64,000 nt of DNA from Burkholderiales bacterium. Lineage in GTDB: Bacteria > Pseudomonadota > Gammaproteobacteria > Burkholderiales > Burkholderiaceae_C. The stretch lies in NCBI GenBank assembly GCA_016185015.1, contig JACPOI010000015.1, positions 124,001 to 188,000 of the forward strand. Reading direction: 5' to 3'. Of the stretch, positions 59,634 to 64,000 are shown one piece after another; within the stretch, counting starts at the first letter, position 1, and every line of letters starts with the position of its first letter. The position numbers and the translations under genes were made by a program. Below the pieces are notes generated by a model. It did no database searches and had not been told where the DNA came from. It saw only the letters and a program-made list of their open reading frames with translations.

Positions 59634-59655
59634 GATTCTATGTATTTATGGAATC
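59634..59655. promoter_or_regulatory. Candidate LysR binding site
   Basis: GATTC and GAATC are perfectly inverted with a 12-nt spacer in an otherwise AT-rich patch (TATGTATTTATG), 7 bp before the LysR start and about 90 bp before the catabolic operon. It fits the T-N11-A type of LysR box. Confidence 0.4.
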
Positions 59656-59746
59656 GACTAGATCAATGGTGGAGCTCTCCCTAGACTCGCCCCATCACTG
59701 AATTGATCCGCGTCAAGACGGACCCACCCACGAGGAGACCGACAAG

Positions 59747-59872
59747 GTGCAGACACTCACGCTCGCCCAGGCGCATTCCAAAAGCGCCGGCTACCTGCCC
59801 ATGGGCATCGCCGTGCTGGACGCAGCCATCTGCATGGCCGGTGGGGTTCAGGCTGGCCTGGTCGCAGGCTGA
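59747..59872 (+). pseudogene. Truncated GlcG/HbpS-like remnant with intact ribosome site
   Basis: Not in the ORF track. GAGGAGA lies 8 nt before a GTG that opens a 41-residue frame beginning MQTLTLAQAHSKSAGYLPMG and then IAVLDAA. The LTLAQA start and the VLDAA segment are as in the GlcG/HbpS (DUF336) heme-binding proteins often found in aromatic-catabolism operons, but the normal protein is about 140 residues and here the middle is missing. I read it as an internal deletion leaving a translated stub. A genuine short leader peptide is the alternative. It is 11 bp before the amidohydrolase gene. Confidence 0.5.
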
Positions 59873-59883
59873 GAAGGCAGCTT

Positions 59884-60915
59884 ATGCCCTGCAACTGCGG
59901 CGTGGACGTGCACGCCCACGTCATCCCCGGTGAATTCCCCGCCTACCTGGGCGGCGCCGCACCGGCCGGCTGGCCCTCCATGGCGCCGGCGCAGGACTGC
60001 CATCACCGCAGCGTGATGATCGATGGCAAGAACTACCGCACGGTGTCCGACAAGAGCTGGACCACCTCGCGCCGCCTCGCCGACTTCGCCGACATGGGCC
60101 TGGAACTGCAGGTCATCTCGCCCATGCCCGAGCTGCTGTCCTACTGGCTGGCCCCGGCCGCCGGTGCGCAATTGGTGCGTTATCTCAACGAACAGATCGC
60201 CGGCATGGTGGCCGAGTCCGACGGGAAGCTGATTGGTTTGGGTGCCGTGCCCCTGCAGGACCTGGACCTGGCTCTCCGCGAACTGACTTACATCAAGACT
60301 TCGCTGGGGCTCAAGGGCGTGGAGATCGGCAGCAACATCAACGGCGTCGTCATGGGCGACCCGCGCTGGTTGCCCTTTTTCGAAGCCTGTGCCGAGCTGG
60401 ATATGCCGGTCTTCGTGCACGCGCTGCGCCCGGCCGGCATGGACCGCCTGGTCGGCCCGCCGCCGCTGCAGCAGGTGCTGGCCTATCCCACCGACGTGGG
60501 CCTGGCTGCGGCCTCGGTGCTCACCGGCAACCTGCTGGCGCGTGTGCCTGGCCTGCGCCTGGCCTTCAGCCATGGTGGGGGCACGCTGGCCATGCTGCTG
60601 CCACGCCTGCAGCAGGCCATGAGCGTCTTCCCCGCGCTGAAAGACAGCGTGCTGAAGTCACCCGCCGAGCAGGCGCGCGAACTCTATTACGACACCCTGG
60701 TGTTCGATACACCCACGCTTCAGCATCTGGTGCGCACCTTCGGCGCCAGCCAGCTCATGGTGGGCACCGACTACCCCTTCAACTTCCACGATGCCCGCCC
60801 GCTGGAGCGCATCCGCGCCGCCGGTTTCGACGAGACCGTGGTCGAACAACTGGCCCAGGCCAATGCCCGGCGTTTCCTGGGCCTGCCTCCCGAATCCAAA
60901 GGAACCTCCCCATGA
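59884..60915 (+). CDS. ACMSD-type amidohydrolase (decarboxylase family)
   Basis: TIM-barrel metal-dependent enzyme of 343 residues. The metal-binding residues are seen in GVDVHAHVIPGEFP (H-x-H), in VFVHALRPAGMD, RLAFSHGGGT and the catalytic aspartate in MVGTDYPFNFHD. This is the amidohydrolase_2 / ACMSD group, which includes decarboxylases of alpha-amino-beta-carboxymuconate semialdehyde and gamma-resorcylate. Its place before an extradiol dioxygenase suggests decarboxylation of an aromatic acid or of a ring-cleavage product. Overlaps the next gene by 4 nt (ATGA). Confidence 0.83.
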   Translation: MPCNCGVDVHAHVIPGEFPAYLGGAAPAGWPSMAPAQDCHHRSVMIDGKNYRTVSDKSWTTSRRLADFADMGLELQVISPMPELLSYWLAPAAGAQLVRYLNEQIAGMVAESDGKLIGLGAVPLQDLDLALRELTYIKTSLGLKGVEIGSNINGVVMGDPRWLPFFEACAELDMPVFVHALRPAGMDRLVGPPPLQQVLAYPTDVGLAAASVLTGNLLARVPGLRLAFSHGGGTLAMLLPRLQQAMSVFPALKDSVLKSPAEQARELYYDTLVFDTPTLQHLVRTFGASQLMVGTDYPFNFHDARPLERIRAAGFDETVVEQLAQANARRFLGLPPESKGTSP

Positions 60916-61814
60916 CCCATGCCTCCTCCCGCGTGGCCGCCCTTCGCAGCGTGGCCCTGAACGTGCCCGACCTGCAGGAAGCCGAGAAGTTCTACACGCA
61001 GGTCTGGCACCTCAGCGTGGCCGCACGCACGGCCGACGCCCTCTACCTGCGCGGCACCGGCGCCGACCACCACCTGCTGGCCCTGCACCAGGCGCCGGGT
61101 GCGGCGCGCATCCGCAACGTCACGCTGCGCGCACGCAGCCGTGCAGCGCTGGACGAAGTGGCTCAGGCGGTAGTCGGCGCAGGCGGCCGTGTGCTTGAAG
61201 CGGCTTCGCCCGTGCAGGAGCCCAGCGGTGGCACGGCCGTGACCGTGGCCGATCCCGACGGCCGCATCTTCCGCCTCGTGCATGGTGACGCCTTGCATGC
61301 CGATGCGCATGAAACCGAGGACCGCCCCGTGCGCCTGGCCCACGCCGTGCTCAACAGTCACGACGTGGAAGCCACGCGCGCCTTCATGGAGCAGGTCTTC
61401 GACTTCTCGCTCTCGGACCGTACCCGCATCATGGCCTTCATGCGCTGCGGCGACGACCACCACAGCATCGCGCTGGGTGACACCGACAACGACGCGCTCA
61501 ACCACATCGCCTTCCTCATGCCCGACCTGGAGTCCGTCATGCGCGGCGGTGGCCGCATGAGGGACGCGGGCTTCGGCATCGAGTGGGGCCCGGGCCGCCA
61601 CGGCCCCGGTGACAACGCCTTCAACTACTTCGTCGGCCCCTTCGACGTGGTCATCGAATACACGGCCGAGGTCGAGCAGATCGACGACAGCTACCAGGCC
61701 GGCCAGCCCTCGGACTGGACGTGGCCGCCCGGCCGCGTTGACCAGTGGGGCATCTCCCAACCGCCCAGCGCACGCCTGAAGCAGGCGCAAAAGGCCATCG
61801 TTTTCATTTCCTGA
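60912..61814 (+). CDS. Extradiol ring-cleavage dioxygenase (VOC family)
   Basis: Two-module VOC protein of 300 residues. The first module is ALRSVALNVPDLQEAEKFYT, and the second is RLAHAVLNSHDVEATRAFME, with iron ligands in HAVLN, in DALNHIAFLMPDL and the glutamate in VVIEYTAEVE. The spacing fits type I extradiol dioxygenases that open catechols next to the hydroxyls. It lies in an operon with an FAD hydroxylase and an FAH-family hydrolase, which would create the catechol and process the product. The exact substrate is not shown. Confidence 0.84.
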   Translation: MTHASSRVAALRSVALNVPDLQEAEKFYTQVWHLSVAARTADALYLRGTGADHHLLALHQAPGAARIRNVTLRARSRAALDEVAQAVVGAGGRVLEAASPVQEPSGGTAVTVADPDGRIFRLVHGDALHADAHETEDRPVRLAHAVLNSHDVEATRAFMEQVFDFSLSDRTRIMAFMRCGDDHHSIALGDTDNDALNHIAFLMPDLESVMRGGGRMRDAGFGIEWGPGRHGPGDNAFNYFVGPFDVVIEYTAEVEQIDDSYQAGQPSDWTWPPGRVDQWGISQPPSARLKQAQKAIVFIS

Positions 61815-61833
61815 TTTTTAGCTAGGAGTTTTC

Positions 61834-62694
61834 ATGCGTTTCATCACCTATATTCAGGGCGGCCAGCAACGTCTGGGCGTCGTCACCGGCCAGGAGGTCA
61901 TCGACCTGAACCAGGCCCAGCCCCAGATCAGCGCCGACCTGCGCACCGCCCTGCGTGCGGGCCAGGACCTGGCCGGCGCCGCCAAGGCGGCCATCGCTTC
62001 CAGTGCCAAGCGCGTGCCGCTTTCCAGCGTGCAGCTGGCCCCCGTGCTGCCCGAGCCCGGCAAGATCGTCTGCCTGGGCCTCAATTACTACGACCACGCC
62101 AAGGAGGGCGGGCGCGAGAAGCCGGTCTACCCCTGGTTCTTCCTGCGCTGTGCCTCCTCGCTGCTCGCGCCCGATGCCAAGGCCCTGCGCCCCAAGGTGT
62201 CCGAGCGCCTGGACTGGGAGGCCGAACTCGCCGTGGTGATCGGCAAGACCGTGAAGCACTGCACCCTGGACAACGCGCTCGACGCCGTCTTCGGTTATTC
62301 CGTCTTCAACGACATCTCCGTGCGCGACTACCAGAAGAAGACACCGCAGTGGAGCATCGGCAAGAACTTCGACCGCACCGGCCCCTTCGGCCCCACGCTG
62401 GTCACCGCGGATGAGTTGCCCGCGGGCGCCACCGACCTGCGCATCCAGGCGCGCCTGAACGGCCAGATCATGCAGGACGCCAATACCCGCGACATGATCT
62501 GGGGCGTGGCCGAAACCATCCAGCTGCTCACCGAGTGCATGACGCTGGAGCCCGGCGACGTCATCGTCATGGGCACGCCGGCCGGCGTGGGCCAGGCCCG
62601 CACGCCCCCGGTCTGGATGAAACACGGCGACGTGGTCGAGATCGAGATCGAGAACATCGGCCTGCTGCGCAACACCATCGAGGACGAGGCCTGA
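61834..62694 (+). CDS. Fumarylacetoacetate hydrolase family protein
   Basis: Protein of 286 residues in the FAH / 2-hydroxyhepta-2,4-diene-1,7-dioate isomerase family. The metal-binding part is KIVCLGLNYYDHAKEGG with the later LDWEAELAVVIGKT; the C terminus has GDVIVMGTPAGVGQARTPPV and a final glutamate-rich strand (GDVVEIEIENIG). An AGGAG site precedes the ATG. In meta-cleavage operons such proteins hydrolyse or isomerise the ring-fission product. It is 19 bp after the dioxygenase and 2 bp before the hydroxylase. Confidence 0.87.
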   Translation: MRFITYIQGGQQRLGVVTGQEVIDLNQAQPQISADLRTALRAGQDLAGAAKAAIASSAKRVPLSSVQLAPVLPEPGKIVCLGLNYYDHAKEGGREKPVYPWFFLRCASSLLAPDAKALRPKVSERLDWEAELAVVIGKTVKHCTLDNALDAVFGYSVFNDISVRDYQKKTPQWSIGKNFDRTGPFGPTLVTADELPAGATDLRIQARLNGQIMQDANTRDMIWGVAETIQLLTECMTLEPGDVIVMGTPAGVGQARTPPVWMKHGDVVEIEIENIGLLRNTIEDEA

Positions 62695-62696
62695 CC

Positions 62697-64000
62697 ATGG
62701 GGAACGTGAAAGCGGCGGCGCCGTACGACGTCGCCATCGTCGGCTTCGGCCCCTCGGGCGCGGTCGCTGCGGGCCTGCTGGGCGCGCAGGGCATCCGCAC
62801 CTATGTGTGCGACAAGCTGCATGAGGTCTACGACAAACCCCGCGCCATTGCGCTGGACCACGAGATCATCCGCCTGTTCCAGCAGATGGGCGTGGCGAAG
62901 AAGATCAAGCCCTACCTTGAGCCCTTCACCGATTCGGTCTACTACGGCGTCGACGGCCAGGTCATCAAGCGCATGTCCACTGTGGCGCCGCCGTACCCGC
63001 TGGGCCACACGCCCTCGGTCGTCTTCACCCAGCCGCCAGCCGAGCGCATCCTGCGCGAGCACGCGCTGTCCTTCCCTTGCGTGACGGTGCAACTGGGCCA
63101 GACGCTCACGCAGATCACGCAGGACGAACAAGGCGCCACGCTCACGCTCAAGGGTGACGATGGGCAAGCCTCTACCGTGCAGGCGCGCTACGTCATCGCC
63201 TGCGACGGCGCATCGAGCACCGTGCGCAGCCAGGTGGGCATCACGCTCGAAGACCTGGACTTCGACGAGCCCTGGTTGGTGGTGGACGTGCTGGTCAATG
63301 AACAAGGCCTGGCCAAGCTGCCCACGACCAGCGTGCAGTACTGCAACCCCGAGCGCCCCAGCACTTACCTGATCTGCCCCGGTAACCATCGCCGCTGGGA
63401 AATCTCCATCAACCCCGGCGAAGACCCCAAGCAGGTCGCCACGCCTGAAGGCACCTGGAAACTGCTGGCGCCCTGGCTCACGCCGGCCGACGCCACGCTC
63501 TGGCGCCAGGCCAGCTACCGCTTCCACGCGCTGGTCGCCAGCGAGTGGCGCAGCGGCCGCGTCTTCGTGGCGGGCGATGCTGCCCACCAGCAGCCGCCCT
63601 TCCTGGGCCAGGGCATGTGCCAGGGCGTGCGCGACGTGGCCAACCTCTGCTGGAAACTGGGCGCCGTGCTCAAGGCCCGCGCGCCCGAGCGCCTGCTCGA
63701 TACCTATGGCCCCGAACGCAAGGCCCACGTCACTGACCTGACCACCCGCATCAAGGGCATCGGCCAGATCATCTGCGAGCGTGATCCCGTGCGCGCCCGC
63801 GCGCGTGACGCGAAGCTGCTGGCCGAATGCGGTGGCGTCGTGCAGCCCACGCCGCGCCAGGACGTGCAGCCGGCCTTGCGCGCGGGCCTGCTCGCCGCGC
63901 AGCAGCACCCGGCGCGCGGCACCATCTTCCCGCAGCCCTGGCTGCTGGTCGATGGCGAAAAACAGCGTATGGACGACGTGCTCGGCAGCGGCTGGCGCCT
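62697..64000 (+). CDS. FAD-dependent aromatic hydroxylase (MhpA type), 3' end outside window
   Basis: Not in the ORF track because no stop lies in the window; 434 complete codons are seen. It is a flavoprotein hydroxylase of the 3-(3-hydroxyphenyl)propionate hydroxylase family. Motifs are YDVAIVGFGPSGAVAAGLLG (FAD GxGxxG), RYVIACDGASSTVRSQVG (DG) and GRVFVAGDAAHQQPPFLGQG (GD). The ATG lies 2 nt after the FAH stop. It would add a hydroxyl to a phenolic acid to give a catechol for the dioxygenase encoded upstream. Confidence 0.88.
   Translation, partial: MGNVKAAAPYDVAIVGFGPSGAVAAGLLGAQGIRTYVCDKLHEVYDKPRAIALDHEIIRLFQQMGVAKKIKPYLEPFTDSVYYGVDGQVIKRMSTVAPPYPLGHTPSVVFTQPPAERILREHALSFPCVTVQLGQTLTQITQDEQGATLTLKGDDGQASTVQARYVIACDGASSTVRSQVGITLEDLDFDEPWLVVDVLVNEQGLAKLPTTSVQYCNPERPSTYLICPGNHRRWEISINPGEDPKQVATPEGTWKLLAPWLTPADATLWRQASYRFHALVASEWRSGRVFVAGDAAHQQPPFLGQGMCQGVRDVANLCWKLGAVLKARAPERLLDTYGPERKAHVTDLTTRIKGIGQIICERDPVRARARDAKLLAECGGVVQPTPRQDVQPALRAGLLAAQQHPARGTIFPQPWLLVDGEKQRMDDVLGSGWR

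Noticed and set aside
59703-59933. 76-residue forward ORF before the amidohydrolase
   Set aside because: Arg/Pro-rich out-of-frame reading of the stub gene and amidohydrolase start; the stub frame with GAGGAGA is the better reading.

Overview
The window is GC-rich, densely coded chromosomal DNA from a betaproteobacterium, most likely Comamonadaceae (Hydrogenophaga/Rhodoferax/Variovorax-like). The basis is the xseB-ispA-dxs order, the DUF2782-thrB-BPSS1780 block beside polA, Bug-type and TakP-type binding proteins, a ModE-like regulator beside tupBCA, and intergenic repeats of a comamonad style. I see no rRNA, tRNA, CRISPR array, phage or intact transposase. The species call is inference from gene content; no search was run.

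Layout. 1-5.8 kb: a cut lipoprotein gene and a complete branched-chain-type ABC operon with an unrecognised membrane protein between its two ATPases. 5.9-12.3 kb: a czcCBA-like heavy-metal efflux operon that starts with a small secreted protein and ends with a divergent P-II protein. 12.4-13.5 kb: a less GC-rich accessory pair (trypsin-like protease, small membrane protein) whose protease gene has integron-cassette-like ends. 13.6-31.4 kb: mostly housekeeping (beta-hydroxyacid dehydrogenase, alpha/beta hydrolase, uvrD, a YebC paralogue, IclR regulator with a divergent ABC binding protein, thrB, polA, Bug protein, lytic transglycosylase, LLM oxidoreductase, dbpA). 31.4-38.8 kb: dienelactone-hydrolase-like protein, ZIP transporter, small membrane proteins, a Na+/H+ antiporter family protein, MipA/OmpV, sulfurtransferase, DMT exporter. 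38.8-39.3 kb: a 475-bp imperfect palindrome, the most striking non-coding structure here. 39.3-43.8 kb: Rieske oxygenase and the divergent xseB-ispA-dxs isoprenoid block. 43.9-46.6 kb: a cyclase-FHA protein and a Ser/Thr kinase. 46.8-51.8 kb: a TRAP system with two tandem TakP-like binding proteins converging on a dctQM operon. 52.0-58.2 kb: an EgtB/SenA-type sulfoxide-synthase-like protein, then a ModE-like regulator divergent from a tungstate ABC operon that continues into a ModA-like lipoprotein and a cysteine-free sulfite-oxidase-fold protein. 58.2-64 kb: a CAP/SCP secreted protein, a frameshifted LysR gene, and an aromatic-catabolism operon (truncated first gene, ACMSD-type amidohydrolase, extradiol dioxygenase, FAH-family hydrolase, FAD hydroxylase running off the end).

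How genes work together. The Liv, TRAP, Bug and orphan binding proteins point to scavenging of amino acids, keto acids and aromatic acids. Oxygenases, hydrolases and the FAD hydroxylase cluster would process the aromatics. czcCBA plus P-II and ZIP handle divalent metals; tupBCA and its two downstream genes handle tungstate or molybdate. Several genes have a -10-like hexamer only 5-8 nt before their start codon, suggesting frequent leaderless or near-leaderless transcripts. Start codons were re-chosen from signal peptides, Shine-Dalgarno sites and operon overlaps where the ORF track ran too long upstream.
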